Origin: a virus
IMG/VR virus record: IMGVR_UViG_3300030389_003471
Span: 1 to 21,139 of that record
Reading direction: 5' to 3' (one strand)
DNA length: 21,139 nt
Below are positions 1 through 8,301 of the stretch, piece by piece; the stretch's first letter is position 1, and each line of letters starts with the position of its first letter. Made by a program: the position numbers and the translations under genes. The notes below the pieces were generated by a model. It made no database searches. It saw only the letters and a program-made list of their open reading frames with translations, and was not told the origin of the DNA.

Positions 1-3000
1 TCTACAACAGTAAACTCATCTTCAGTCTCTTCTTGGTATTTACACCAATACGAACTTGCATTGAGAGTAACTTTTTGACCGGGAAGAGGGTGATCTTCTG
101 GTGTGTAAAATACGCCTTGTGCCGGAGATGAGCCTGCACCATAAGAAGACGGATCCACACTATCTGAATATTCCGCACAACCTGCAACATGAATACAATT
201 ATTTCCGTTTATATTCGCATTAGGATCAAAGTTTTCAGGGCTAAGTATAACTTGGTAATTGCCACTTGGTGTTTCACCATCGCCTTCGTAATGGATAACA
301 TCTCCAATGCTATCAATACACCCAACATTAACAACATTCTCATTAGATGTGTCATGTGCTTGCAAACATGTTATAGATATTTTATCTAAATCTTTATTGA
401 CTTTGGTTACTATAAACTTGCCCCAAGCTGGCTGACCGTTAACAATGTTAGCAAAGTCTTCTCCTTGAAAGTCTTTACTATAATCTATACCATAAGGCTT
501 TTTATTGTCACTACCAAGCAAATCATCAAACTTTAACAAATCTCCAACATTTATGTACAAGTACTTTAAAGGTAGCGTCATATCTATTTGTAGCCTTTGG
601 TTGCAATAGTTTGCTAAATAATACTTTCCAAATCTTTTTGCGGTTGAGCCCTCTCTTATATAATCTAGTTCAATAACCTTTTCCCTTAAAGAGTAATAAC
701 TCATATCGTAATTTGGGAAAATAGAGGTTGCGTCGACAGGGTTCATTTTATACTCATAGTCGTTTGATCCATAATTCTTCTTATACTTAATAACAAGCCT
801 ATTCACAACTTCGTCTATAGGTGTTTTTTTATAAGAGTACCCAATAACATCATTTGCCTCTACTGTAGTTACAATGCTACCAATAGTGCTACCAGATGTA
901 TATTCTAAATTATCGTAAAGAGATCCCTCTAATGTAATAAACTTTAACTCGCCTTTATCGATCATAGGCATAAAATTAGTCTCTAAAGAAAAGTCTTCTA
1001 TAAATTTTTTGATATTTGTTTTTTTGTTTAAGGAGAAAGAGTAATTAAAGTCTCCATTAGACTCCCTTGAGATAGCACCACCATTATCTTCAGTTGAACT
1101 ATCAACAGCAGGTGTAAATATAGGGAATACTTCATCATTAGGAAGATACCACTCTCTAAGGTATAAAGAATCTAAATGCTCAATAGAATGTCTTCCTGTT
1201 TGCTTGACAGGTATTAAAAGGTCGTTTGAAGCTATAAACTCCATTATTCTGTGCGGAGCTGTAGATTTATAGCCTTCTCCAAAATCAAACCCAAACCTTC
1301 TAACAAAATAGTCCTTATCTCTAGCTCCATCAAGCAAAGCTCTAGTAATAAACTTAATTCCATAAATATCCAAACTGTGCGAATAGTTTGAAGTCTCAAA
1401 TGAAGACTGCCCATAAAATCCTAAATTTATAAAATTTTGCGTAGTGTCTACATGTGGTTGATTGGGTGTTATAGTAAATTTTTCATGCTCACCAAACAAA
1501 CTATCATGCGTAAAAGAATAAAGTGCATTTTCACCAACAAGCTGACCCCAACCCTGAATGTCAGTTGCAGTACCATTCACATCTTGTGTTAAATCTACAT
1601 TATCATTAATACTTAATGGTGCAAAGCTAGTTTCATCATCTAGGGGAGCTCCTGCGGGGTATCCAAATGTTCTAAATCCTATCCTAGAAGTATCTTTAGC
1701 TGTGTATTGAAATTCACTTTCATTTCCAAAGAAATCAGTAGTAGTTTCGCCAATATTTTCTATGTTGACAGTACCTTTTATTTTAAGATAAATGTCAATT
1801 TCTATGTCTCTGTCTGAATCAAAAGGGCTTTCTTTGAAAAACATTGATGCATGTTTACCACCAAAGCCATCTAAAACTATATAATCATTTAAACCTGTGT
1901 ATGTAAGTTCATTTTCAAATGTTTCTGCAAAATTAATATAGGGATAGGAATCTACACTTCCTTGATAGGGGGATGTATTAAAAACACCTTCAATTAATAG
2001 CTCTTCATCTGTAGTGCTGTTTGTTAAAAAACACCCTGCTTGTCGAGATGTAAAAGTTATATTTTTAACCTTTTTTTCGTAAAGAGTAAGAACCTCGTCT
2101 CGTGTTATATTGTTTTCATTAAAAGGATTAAAAGTTATGTAATTGTTGTTTGGCTCGTATTTAAAGTTTGAATCTGCGTCTTGCATTGAGCCTGTGCCAT
2201 CATTTCCGTAAGAAAGACCTCTAAAGCTATTATCATACACAGATAACGTGCTAAATATAATACCTTGTCCAAGGGTCGATGCTATATCTATAAGACCTTC
2301 GTTTTTTAGTATAACAGGTTGTGCTTGTTCGATAATAAAATTATCAGGTAAGTCTAATTCAGGTAATGCAGTTTTTTTAGTTGATATGGCTCCTGTGTAT
2401 ATTCTATCAGAACCTGTAACGCAAGGAGAGTGATCTACATATCCAAACACATAAGGCAAGTATTCACCTATTGACCTATCAGATGGTGTGCCTTGTATGT
2501 TAGAATTTGAAGTGCTAACCTCATTGGTTATATATGGAATGTTTGTATCTCTTGCTGATTTCTCTGTAACATCCTCAACCTCTACAGATATTACATGATT
2601 TTTTATGTTCACCTCTGTTATAAAACCATCATAGGCGTAATAACAATATTTTAAAGCTTCTTCATAGCTGTAGTCAGGACTATCAAATCTAGTGCTTTGT
2701 GATTTAAAATATACCTTAACTTTTTTGTCAAACAGTTTGTTTGTTATATTTGTATCTGGATCACTAAAAAAGTCTGTAAGGTCGCTAAAATCTAAGTTCA
2801 TTGAGCTTGTTTTAAACTTTTTGCTAAAAAAATCTACGCTTTGAGATACCCTTGGGATGTTTAAGAGTAAAGGATGGTAAGGTCGTTGACCTGTTACGCT
2901 AAGTGGTACAGTTGAAAATTTTAAAGTTTCTTCTTCTAACTCTATGTGTATAAGGGGAATAATTTGGGGATTTCTAGACTGTATGTCATTTAAAAAAGTT

Positions 3001-3026
3001 TGAGGTATTTCTAAACTTGTTGCCAT
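1..3026 (-). CDS. Tail hub/tip-like protein, C-terminus beyond window
   Basis: An uninterrupted frame of 1008 codons runs from an ATG at 3026 off the left edge, so the protein is partial at its C-terminus. It follows the tape measure and a miniprotein, the usual slot for the tail-tip hub. Residues 1 to about 165 are beta-rich and contain a GFITEVNIKNHVISVEVEDV stretch resembling the N-terminal barrel of phage hub proteins. At about residues 735-830 lies a second recognisable pattern: an EVVNRLVIKYKKNYG strand, then RFGKYYLANYCNQR, then a LYINVGDLLKF element, as in hub or gpJ-like proteins where a helix precedes an 'xVGDxxxF' strand. The start shares an A with the previous stop (TAATG), implying coupled translation. 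The hub role is inferred from position and these patterns. A tail-fibre or spike role for the C-terminal part is possible. No catalytic motif was recognised. Confidence 0.72.
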   Translation of the reverse strand, partial: MATSLEIPQTFLNDIQSRNPQIIPLIHIELEEETLKFSTVPLSVTGQRPYHPLLLNIPRVSQSVDFFSKKFKTSSMNLDFSDLTDFFSDPDTNITNKLFDKKVKVYFKSQSTRFDSPDYSYEEALKYCYYAYDGFITEVNIKNHVISVEVEDVTEKSARDTNIPYITNEVSTSNSNIQGTPSDRSIGEYLPYVFGYVDHSPCVTGSDRIYTGAISTKKTALPELDLPDNFIIEQAQPVILKNEGLIDIASTLGQGIIFSTLSVYDNSFRGLSYGNDGTGSMQDADSNFKYEPNNNYITFNPFNENNITRDEVLTLYEKKVKNITFTSRQAGCFLTNSTTDEELLIEGVFNTSPYQGSVDSYPYINFAETFENELTYTGLNDYIVLDGFGGKHASMFFKESPFDSDRDIEIDIYLKIKGTVNIENIGETTTDFFGNESEFQYTAKDTSRIGFRTFGYPAGAPLDDETSFAPLSINDNVDLTQDVNGTATDIQGWGQLVGENALYSFTHDSLFGEHEKFTITPNQPHVDTTQNFINLGFYGQSSFETSNYSHSLDIYGIKFITRALLDGARDKDYFVRRFGFDFGEGYKSTAPHRIMEFIASNDLLIPVKQTGRHSIEHLDSLYLREWYLPNDEVFPIFTPAVDSSTEDNGGAISRESNGDFNYSFSLNKKTNIKKFIEDFSLETNFMPMIDKGELKFITLEGSLYDNLEYTSGSTIGSIVTTVEANDVIGYSYKKTPIDEVVNRLVIKYKKNYGSNDYEYKMNPVDATSIFPNYDMSYYSLREKVIELDYIREGSTAKRFGKYYLANYCNQRLQIDMTLPLKYLYINVGDLLKFDDLLGSDNKKPYGIDYSKDFQGEDFANIVNGQPAWGKFIVTKVNKDLDKISITCLQAHDTSNENVVNVGCIDSIGDVIHYEGDGETPSGNYQVILSPENFDPNANINGNNCIHVAGCAEYSDSVDPSSYGAGSSPAQGVFYTPEDHPLPGQKVTLNASSYWCKYQEETEDEFTVV

Positions 3027-3187
3027 TATTTATCCCATTTGTTTTTAGGGCAAGTCATCTTATCCAATCTTGCCTTTATGTTCATAAAGCACCCACATAA
3101 TTTACATCTATTCATCTTCTTTAAAAACTCACATTTCTGGCAAACCGATATTCTTTCAAAGTAAACTTTCGGTTTAGTTAATACCAA
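3026..3187 (-). CDS. Zinc-ribbon-like miniprotein (53 aa), TTG start
   Basis: This short gene fills what would otherwise be a gap between tape measure and hub. It encodes 53 residues with six cysteines: C16-x2-C19, C28-x2-C31-x-C33 and C46. The CGCFM core and the CPKNKW ending are typical of a small cysteine-rich family I remember from many tailed phages, presumably zinc-binding, with no established function. No ATG lies upstream of the first Cys pair. A TTG at 3187 is preceded by AGAGGA seven bases upstream, which decides the start. The first 14 bases overlap the tape-measure end, and the stop overlaps the hub start (TAATG), so all three genes are likely co-translated. The alternative start is the ATG at residue 25, which would lose the first Cys pair and is less likely. 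Confidence 0.72.
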   Translation of the reverse strand: MVLTKPKVYFERISVCQKCEFLKKMNRCKLCGCFMNIKARLDKMTCPKNKWDK

Positions 3188-4997
3188 AGTCTGATCCTCT
3201 TCTTGCGGCTTTTTTTATGGCAAATGCAAGTTCACCCTCGACAAAATCTTGAGTCATTACATTTCCAGATACATTTACATTTATACTTCCTGCTGAACCT
3301 GTCTTGTTTATTCTATTCATTGTTTCTACACCTACAGATTCAACAGCCCTACGACTCATAATAAACTCTCCACCTTGAGCCATAATTGGCACATTATCAC
3401 CACCATTAACCGATCCGCTTTTAGCAAATCTTTGAATATCTCCATTGTCCTTAATGAGACCACCGGTATGACCAAATACAAACTTTGCAAAACTTGCTCC
3501 ACCTTTTGCAGATGAAAATCCGGGCACAAAAGCAGATATTAGTGCAAATGTAGCTGCTCTTGCCATTATTTCTGCCGCCATAGATCTAATAGCCTTATTG
3601 AATGTTTCCGCCATATCTTTGGAATTTAACGCAGCATCTTTAAAGACATCTGATAGTCTTGACGCAAACGAAACAAAAGCTCTTTCATTTGATGACAGCA
3701 TTTCTAGGGTAGCTTCGTTGTTTTTACTTCTTTTGGCTATTAAAGCATCTAGCTCTGCTTGTAATTGAACAAGAGCGGCTGCTTCTTTAGTATCCATATC
3801 ATTACGAAGTGCAGAAGCTTCAGCTAATGCTAATTGTTCTTCTTTGAGGGCTATTTGACCTTCAAGGCTTCTTGCATACGCTTGATTCAGCAACTCTATA
3901 CCCACAAGCTGATCTTCAAAAGATTGTCCTATTTCTGTAGAAGATTCTTCAGTTTTTTCTATAGACACAGCTAATTCAGCATATCTAGCATCTAATTCCT
4001 TTATAAGTTCTTGTGTAATTTTAATTCGTTCTTGTACAAAATCTTGCCCTTGAAGGCTTACAGGGAGTGCAAGGTCTCGTGCTAAATTTTCTCGTTGTTG
4101 TTTTATTGCTTTTTCTAAGATAGTTAAAGTCTTTGTTGATTTAGCTATATCAATATCTACATCAAATTCTATAACTTCAGATAATCTATTCATGGCTGGA
4201 ACAAGAACAACATTTATAGCATCTCCGATTGCCCGCATTACATTCATTACGTTTGAACCAAACCTTGAATAAGCATCTGAAGCAGTAAGAACCTCTTCAC
4301 CCATTTCTGAGACTTTCTGCTCTGCTGCCTCTAAAGTTGCATTTAAAAACGCTTGTTTTTTCTGAGCGTCTGTTAACTGCGAAGCAGTTTTACCTAAACT
4401 TATTGCATACTTTTCGTAGGCTTCTTCTGATTTTACAATAATACCAATATTATCAAGCATCAATCTTGATTGACGACCAATACCTGTTACAAGAGATTCA
4501 ACCGCATGAGCAGTATCAACACCCAATGCCCTACCTAGTCTTTGTGCTAGATCAAACATTCTTGCCATTTCTTCAGAATTTTTAGTTATACCTAAAACCA
4601 TGGCATTGTTAGCTTGCTTAAACAAATCCATATTGTTCATGGTTCCATCAGTTGCTTCTTTGAGTCTACTTATTGCAATAGTAGCTCCATCTGTTGTTCC
4701 TTGTAATGTATTAAAAGCATTTCTCATGCCTTCAATTTTTGCAGATTGTTTAGCAAAATCTAAAAGTTGCTTTACACCCATAGACATAGCAAACGAAAAA
4801 AGCAACATTTTAGACCTTAACGTTGCAAAAGCAAGATTTAAACCCCTTGATTTATTTCTTAGATTATCTGCTCCATCACCTAATTTTTTCTGTCGACCTG
4901 TCAGCTCTCTAGTTGCATTATCTAACTCTTCTATTGCACGAACTAAGGCTTTGTTTCCTTTAGCTTCAAATTTTATTAGTATTTTTTCTTGAGCCAT
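3174..4997 (-). CDS. Tail tape measure protein
   Basis: This 607-residue protein lies directly after the G/GT chaperone pair, the classic position of the tape measure that sets tail length and occupies the tube lumen. It is mostly helical and charged: a short N-terminal beta segment (MAQEKILIKFEAKG), helices from about residue 15, a hydrophobic stretch near 63-75 (MLLFSFAMSMGVKQLL), a long heptad-rich region near 290-430, and a Gly/Ala-rich C-terminal part containing GGxFIMSRRAVESVG, a motif common near the ends of siphovirus tape measures. By the rule of thumb of roughly 1.5 angstrom per residue, the tail would be about 90 nm long. It starts inside the end of the chaperone gene (32-base overlap), with AGGA eight bases upstream. 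I see no peptidase or lysozyme domain. Confidence 0.9.
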   Translation of the reverse strand: MAQEKILIKFEAKGNKALVRAIEELDNATRELTGRQKKLGDGADNLRNKSRGLNLAFATLRSKMLLFSFAMSMGVKQLLDFAKQSAKIEGMRNAFNTLQGTTDGATIAISRLKEATDGTMNNMDLFKQANNAMVLGITKNSEEMARMFDLAQRLGRALGVDTAHAVESLVTGIGRQSRLMLDNIGIIVKSEEAYEKYAISLGKTASQLTDAQKKQAFLNATLEAAEQKVSEMGEEVLTASDAYSRFGSNVMNVMRAIGDAINVVLVPAMNRLSEVIEFDVDIDIAKSTKTLTILEKAIKQQRENLARDLALPVSLQGQDFVQERIKITQELIKELDARYAELAVSIEKTEESSTEIGQSFEDQLVGIELLNQAYARSLEGQIALKEEQLALAEASALRNDMDTKEAAALVQLQAELDALIAKRSKNNEATLEMLSSNERAFVSFASRLSDVFKDAALNSKDMAETFNKAIRSMAAEIMARAATFALISAFVPGFSSAKGGASFAKFVFGHTGGLIKDNGDIQRFAKSGSVNGGDNVPIMAQGGEFIMSRRAVESVGVETMNRINKTGSAGSINVNVSGNVMTQDFVEGELAFAIKKAARRGSDFGIN

Positions 4998-5430
4998 CTA
5001 TAGCGTCCTTTTCTTGTTTAGCAAATGCTGATTTAAGTATAAATGTTTTGTCTACCCATCGTGCTGGGTGATCTCCAAATGAGCCTGTGTGTGCTGAAAT
5101 CCCAAAGTCTTTACAGTAAATATACTTTTTAATATCCATTTGACTTTGCTTGTCGTATATGATGTTATTACACGCAAAATGTGGTAGCTGTTTATATACT
5201 GCCTTTGCTGTGTCTACATTACGACCTTGCTTTTTAAAGCCCTCACACTCCTCGATAAGGAGATCGATTATTTCCCATACATCATGTTCACTTTCAAATC
5301 TTTTGACTCCATATCCTGATATAGGAACTTCAGATTCATAAGGAAAATCATGAAACCTGCACTTATGGCAAGTTGAGTAGTGAATGTTTACTTCGAGTCT
5401 GAGGGCTTCTCTTCCCCCACAAACATCCAC
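4966..5430 (-). CDS. Tail assembly chaperone, GT-type extension
   Basis: This 154-codon frame overlaps the upstream 95-codon chaperone by 43 bases in the -1 frame and runs 32 bases into the tape measure. That is the lambda G/GT arrangement, where ribosomes slip back one base and make a minor fusion that binds the tape measure. Its only early start is a GTG at 5430 with no Shine-Dalgarno sequence, which supports production by frameshift; an in-frame TGA lies just upstream. A fusion through the G-run at 5414-5418 would be about 236 residues. The body holds a CHKC pair near residues 20-23, a helical centre (DVWEIIDLLIEECEGF) and a C-terminal segment (HPARWVDKTFILKSAFAKQE) resembling the ends of other phage tail chaperones. 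Independent translation from the GTG cannot be excluded. Confidence 0.7.
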   Translation of the reverse strand: MDVCGGREALRLEVNIHYSTCHKCRFHDFPYESEVPISGYGVKRFESEHDVWEIIDLLIEECEGFKKQGRNVDTAKAVYKQLPHFACNNIIYDKQSQMDIKKYIYCKDFGISAHTGSFGDHPARWVDKTFILKSAFAKQEKDAIDGSRKNTNKI

Positions 5431-5675
5431 TTCTGCATTTCAATCATGCAGTTAGTTCTGTCTGAAATACTAAACTTTTTTAGAAGTTTGTCGTCATTAC
5501 CACCTTCTACGCAAGTTCTAATCCATTTTGTAATAGTGGTCTGCATCATCTTCATTCCTATTGTTTGCCCTTTTTCATCATAGTTGTACTCCAATGAATC
5601 CATAAGCATATCTCTTTCGTCAATAGAAACTTCTTTGAATTTAACTTTATCTCCTGATTCTAGTTTAAATTCCAT
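5388..5675 (-). CDS. Tail assembly chaperone, G-type
   Basis: A 95-residue acidic/basic protein sits between the tail tube gene and the tape measure, the position of lambda gpG and its analogues, which coat the tape measure during tail assembly. The sequence begins MEFKLESGDKVKFKEVSIDERD: a short beta segment followed by helices, a layout common among these chaperones. AAGGAG lies six bases before the ATG. The gene ends in the -1 overlap with the GT-type frame, and the last ten codons pass through a run of five G, where slippage could occur. Function is inferred from position and the overlap; the sequence alone is too short and divergent for a firm call. Confidence 0.72.
   Translation of the reverse strand: MEFKLESGDKVKFKEVSIDERDMLMDSLEYNYDEKGQTIGMKMMQTTITKWIRTCVEGGNDDKLLKKFSISDRTNCMIEMQKWMFVGEEKPSDSK
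5412..5420 (-). other. Candidate -1 ribosomal frameshift site
   Basis: On the coding strand the zero-frame codons are TTT GTG GGG GAA GAG, with a run of five G (5414-5418). A GGG codon in the P site can slip back one base and still pair perfectly; the A-site GAA would become GGA, so this is not a canonical XXXYYYZ heptamer. It is the best candidate within the window in which both frames are open (from the -1 frame TGA just upstream of AAT GCA GAA GTG to the zero-frame TAA at 5388). Confidence 0.45.
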
Positions 5676-5691
5676 TTGTTCTCCTTTTTAA

Positions 5692-6729
5692 TTAGCAAGC
5701 AACTTCTACTAAGGCGTTAGTTGCATCGCCAACAGCTTTAACTGATACATCTAACATCATAATATCACCTTCATTAAATGCGACATTTGTAAGAACTGAT
5801 TTTGGTATACTTATGCCAAAAGCTCCATCAGTAAGACTTGCGTCATTGTTTAGTATTGTAGCTTGTGATGCTGTTGCACCTTCTTGTGTTTGGTTGTTAA
5901 AAGATGCAATAAGTGGTTCAGTATTTACATCGTATTTGACTGTTGCGTCTAAAGTCGCTGAAAACTCTCCAGCTCTTGAAGCAATTTCATATCCTGTAGA
6001 AGAAAGACCTGAAAATGTTGCAGGATTTTCCAATGTCAATGAAAATGAACTCATAACCAAATCATCAACTCCATACATCTTTCTATATGAAGTATCGCTC
6101 CAACTACTCATAAAATAGTTTTCATCGGCTCCAAACGCTGTATCTACACCTTGATCGGCACCAGAACCCAAAGCAGCATCTGAAAGATCTTCTGCTAAAG
6201 TTCCTGTTTGAAATGTAGCTGAAAACTTAACTCTCCCACCTTCAGTTCCTGCGTCACCACTTAAATTCAATGAAGTAACAACACAGTCTTTAAAAGCTAG
6301 ATTTGAGTTGCTTAAAGGTGATATTATAATAAGTGAAAGCAAGGTTCCTGCTTGACTTGAATCAGTTTTTCCTACTGATTGAACACCTGCATTTGAAGCA
6401 AAAGAATATACACCGCTCGCTGAACCTTCTGCTTCTCCCATTATGTTTTCTAAAAGCATATCAAGTGCATCTGTAGTTGCTGTACCTGATACTGAGATTT
6501 CTTTAACAGATGCTTTTACATCTTGAAAGAAGTCTTCTTTTTGCAATACCCTACTTCCTGTTCTCACATCAAGAGATTGGTTAGGGTTTAAAGATGGGAA
6601 TCCTACAGAATCCACATCTAAGCCGTGATAGGGATTTCCACCGTCTGCCTCTATAGTTCCAAAATCATCTTGCTCTGCTATGGCAACTTCAAATTGTTTT
6701 GGTGAAAAAGCCGCTGTATTAATAGCCAT
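5692..6729 (-). CDS. Major tail (tube) protein
   Basis: This 345-residue protein precedes the G/GT chaperones, where siphovirus tube proteins lie. It starts MAINTAAFSPKQFEVAIAEQ, then is strongly beta-strand with many Ser, Thr, Gly and Asp residues. It includes a VKEISVSGTATTDALDMLLENI stretch (strand, then a helix counting subunits around the ring) and alternating hydrophobic strands such as SFSLTLENPATFSG and GRVKFSATFQTGT, as expected of the tail-tube fold. Length exceeds the shortest tube proteins (about 150-250 residues), so an extra surface domain is likely in the middle or C-terminal part. The ATG overlaps the stop of the 61-residue gene (TAATG). Identification rests on position and composition. 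Confidence 0.78.
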   Translation of the reverse strand: MAINTAAFSPKQFEVAIAEQDDFGTIEADGGNPYHGLDVDSVGFPSLNPNQSLDVRTGSRVLQKEDFFQDVKASVKEISVSGTATTDALDMLLENIMGEAEGSASGVYSFASNAGVQSVGKTDSSQAGTLLSLIIISPLSNSNLAFKDCVVTSLNLSGDAGTEGGRVKFSATFQTGTLAEDLSDAALGSGADQGVDTAFGADENYFMSSWSDTSYRKMYGVDDLVMSSFSLTLENPATFSGLSSTGYEIASRAGEFSATLDATVKYDVNTEPLIASFNNQTQEGATASQATILNNDASLTDGAFGISIPKSVLTNVAFNEGDIMMLDVSVKAVGDATNALVEVAC

Positions 6730-6914
6730 TATTTACTCTCCTTTTTCTTTTTTATTATTTTTTCTACATAATCCCAAGCAGGCTTTGGAACTTTATCAAC
6801 CTTTACTTGCTTGCCTGAATTTATTTTATCTACAATAGATGAATCGTAGCCTGTAAATTTAAAGCACCATTTCTTAGAAATAGGCTTTTCTTTATTTATT
6901 AGTTTTATTTTCAT
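6729..6914 (-). CDS. Small basic protein of the tail operon (61 aa)
   Basis: Unrecognised 61-residue protein between the tail-terminator-like and tail-tube genes. A longer in-frame reading begins at 6962, but the ATG at 6914 has TTAGGAGAT five bases upstream and avoids overlapping the previous gene, so I chose it. It begins MKIKLINKEKPISKKWCFKF, continues with GYDSSIVDKINSGKQV and a VPKPAWDYVEKI helix, and ends in a run of lysines. The alternation suggests a small alpha/beta domain. Its stop overlaps the tube start (TAATG), so it is probably made in proportion to the tube protein. A tail-assembly role is suggested only by position. Confidence 0.65.
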   Translation of the reverse strand: MKIKLINKEKPISKKWCFKFTGYDSSIVDKINSGKQVKVDKVPKPAWDYVEKIIKKKKESK

Positions 6915-6922
6915 TTTATCTC

Positions 6923-7357
6923 CTAAGATACGTTTCCTAAGTGTTGGCATTTGTATTCCCATTCGACAAGATAAGTTGTATCGTCATCGTCTGCATTTAA
7001 GGTTGTATTTTCAAATCTACAATTAAACGCTGTAGTGCTATCTGCCAATGTCATGGTTATGTTGTCGTGAATTAAAGCCTCTATCCTTGAAACATATCTC
7101 AAAACATGATCCAATACCGTTTCTTTTGTGTTGCTATCTGTCAAATAATACTGTGTAATAATTGTGAACTCTCTTATTTCGCCATTAATGTTATATTCAA
7201 GCAACTCGCTATCTTGTGGTACTAATCTTAGGAATTGACTTCCAGCTTTAGCTTTAGTTCCTCTGTACACAGGCAAAGCATTTTTAAACTCAGCTCTTAA
7301 TAAGCTTTCTAGCTTATCCAATATGTTTTTCCAATTATTTGTAAAGGTAACAGGCAT
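6923..7357 (-). CDS. Tail terminator/completion-like protein
   Basis: A 144-residue protein between the connector-like gene and the tube gene, the usual slot for the ring that caps the tail tube and joins it to the head (lambda gpU/gpZ type). It begins with TFTNNWKNILDKLESLLRAEFKNALPVYRG, an N-terminal helix followed by strands, then has REFTIITQYYLTDS, a helix (LDHVLRYVSRIEALIHDN) and terminal strands ending TYLVEWEYKCQHLG. That helix-strand order with a 'YLVEWEY' last strand is common in tail terminators. The ATG at 7357 shares its A with the preceding stop (TAATG) and has GGAAGAG upstream, so it is preferred over the in-frame ATG at 7369. Sequence similarity itself is weak; role inferred. 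Confidence 0.62.
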   Translation of the reverse strand: MPVTFTNNWKNILDKLESLLRAEFKNALPVYRGTKAKAGSQFLRLVPQDSELLEYNINGEIREFTIITQYYLTDSNTKETVLDHVLRYVSRIEALIHDNITMTLADSTTAFNCRFENTTLNADDDDTTYLVEWEYKCQHLGNVS

Positions 7358-8301
7358 TATCTCTTCCACCTACTCATCTTAACTGATTTTGCACCAGAAG
7401 CATGAGTTTCTTCGTTTGCACCACTAACTTCAATTTCCCATTCATTGTTTGCCGTAGCTGTCGCTGAATCACTTGAGCCCGCGAATCTAATTTCAAGACC
7501 AGATGATAAAGTTTGAAAGTCACCTGTTATTTTTTCATTTGTTATAATTTGGTTGTTTTTAAGTTTAGTGCTGTCTTTGACAAATACACTATACGTAGCA
7601 GTCCCTAGAACGCCCCCTGTATCTATTTTTACTTTAATTAGGTCATAATCCCCATACCAGCGTCCTCTTGTTGCTACAGGGCGAATTTCGCCATCTGTGT
7701 AAGTTACGTCTCTTATAATACCTCTTGAGCTATCTCTAGTATTCATCCACCCAAGTGCAGCCTTTCCTTCATTCAGATCATTAATATTGTTTTGAGCTTC
7801 CTCCATAAGAGCGTTAGCCATTTCATTTGTTGGGTCTTGGGCTCTGATTAGGAAAGCAGCTGCTATAAGAGCGGTAGTCCTTACGACTAAATAATCAAAA
7901 TTACCACTACTATCTTTTAATTGTTCTTTAGGTAAGTTAGGGTCAACCTTTGAGTCAAAAAAGCGGCTTGCATCTGTCCTAAATTGTGTTATTAAGGTAG
8001 TAAAGTCTTCCCCTGCCTCTATAAGCATGTCATTGGGATTAGCAGTATCAATAAAAATCTCTACAGAGTCATTCCCACTTGAATATCTAAACTCATAATT
8101 TGCATTAGGATCATCTGAAACCGCTGTTCCTTCTATGCCATCAAAAAACAAAACGGTAATTAGTCCTGTATTGTAAGACTTGTAAAAATTAGATGTGCCT
8201 GTTGTTTCCCATCCATAGATAGGAGTCTTAGTGTCATACGAACTAATCTGAGGAAATACCCTCTTTAACTCTTTATGTGTGCAATATATAGGTGCTGCCA
8301 T
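7357..8301 (-). CDS. Head-tail connector-like protein with extra C-terminal domain
   Basis: A 314-residue protein lying before the tail-terminator-like gene, so a head-tail adaptor is the likely role. The N-terminal part begins MAAPIYCTHKELKRVFPQIS, a 'helix then segment' opening typical of adaptor proteins. Residues about 95-175 are helical (DFTTLITQFRTDASRFFDSK; RTTALIAAAFLIRAQDPTNE; ALMEEAQNNINDL), matching the helical bundle of gp6-like adaptors. Two additional beta-rich regions are inserted or appended: residues about 40-90 (ITVLFFDGIEG, YEFRYSSG) and about 195-300 (DLIKVKIDTGGVLGTATYSV and following strands). That makes it about twice the length of ordinary adaptors. It adjoins the basic miniprotein block upstream and is 1-base overlapped with the downstream gene. 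Confidence 0.6.
   Translation of the reverse strand: MAAPIYCTHKELKRVFPQISSYDTKTPIYGWETTGTSNFYKSYNTGLITVLFFDGIEGTAVSDDPNANYEFRYSSGNDSVEIFIDTANPNDMLIEAGEDFTTLITQFRTDASRFFDSKVDPNLPKEQLKDSSGNFDYLVVRTTALIAAAFLIRAQDPTNEMANALMEEAQNNINDLNEGKAALGWMNTRDSSRGIIRDVTYTDGEIRPVATRGRWYGDYDLIKVKIDTGGVLGTATYSVFVKDSTKLKNNQIITNEKITGDFQTLSSGLEIRFAGSSDSATATANNEWEIEVSGANEETHASGAKSVKMSRWKR

Noticed and set aside
2-190. - strand 62-codon frame starting MLQVVRN
   Set aside because: It lies inside the hub-like gene in another frame, with the large frame uninterrupted.
4600-4992. Long + strand open frame (130 codons) opposite the tape measure
   Set aside because: It is antisense to a well-supported coding gene, its product is Leu/Ser/Ala-rich as expected from reading the helix-coding strand backwards, and it lacks a ribosome-binding site.
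6915-6962. Extended N-terminus of the 61-residue protein (start at 6962)
   Set aside because: It would overlap the tail-terminator gene, and the ATG at 6914 has its own strong Shine-Dalgarno sequence inside that extension.
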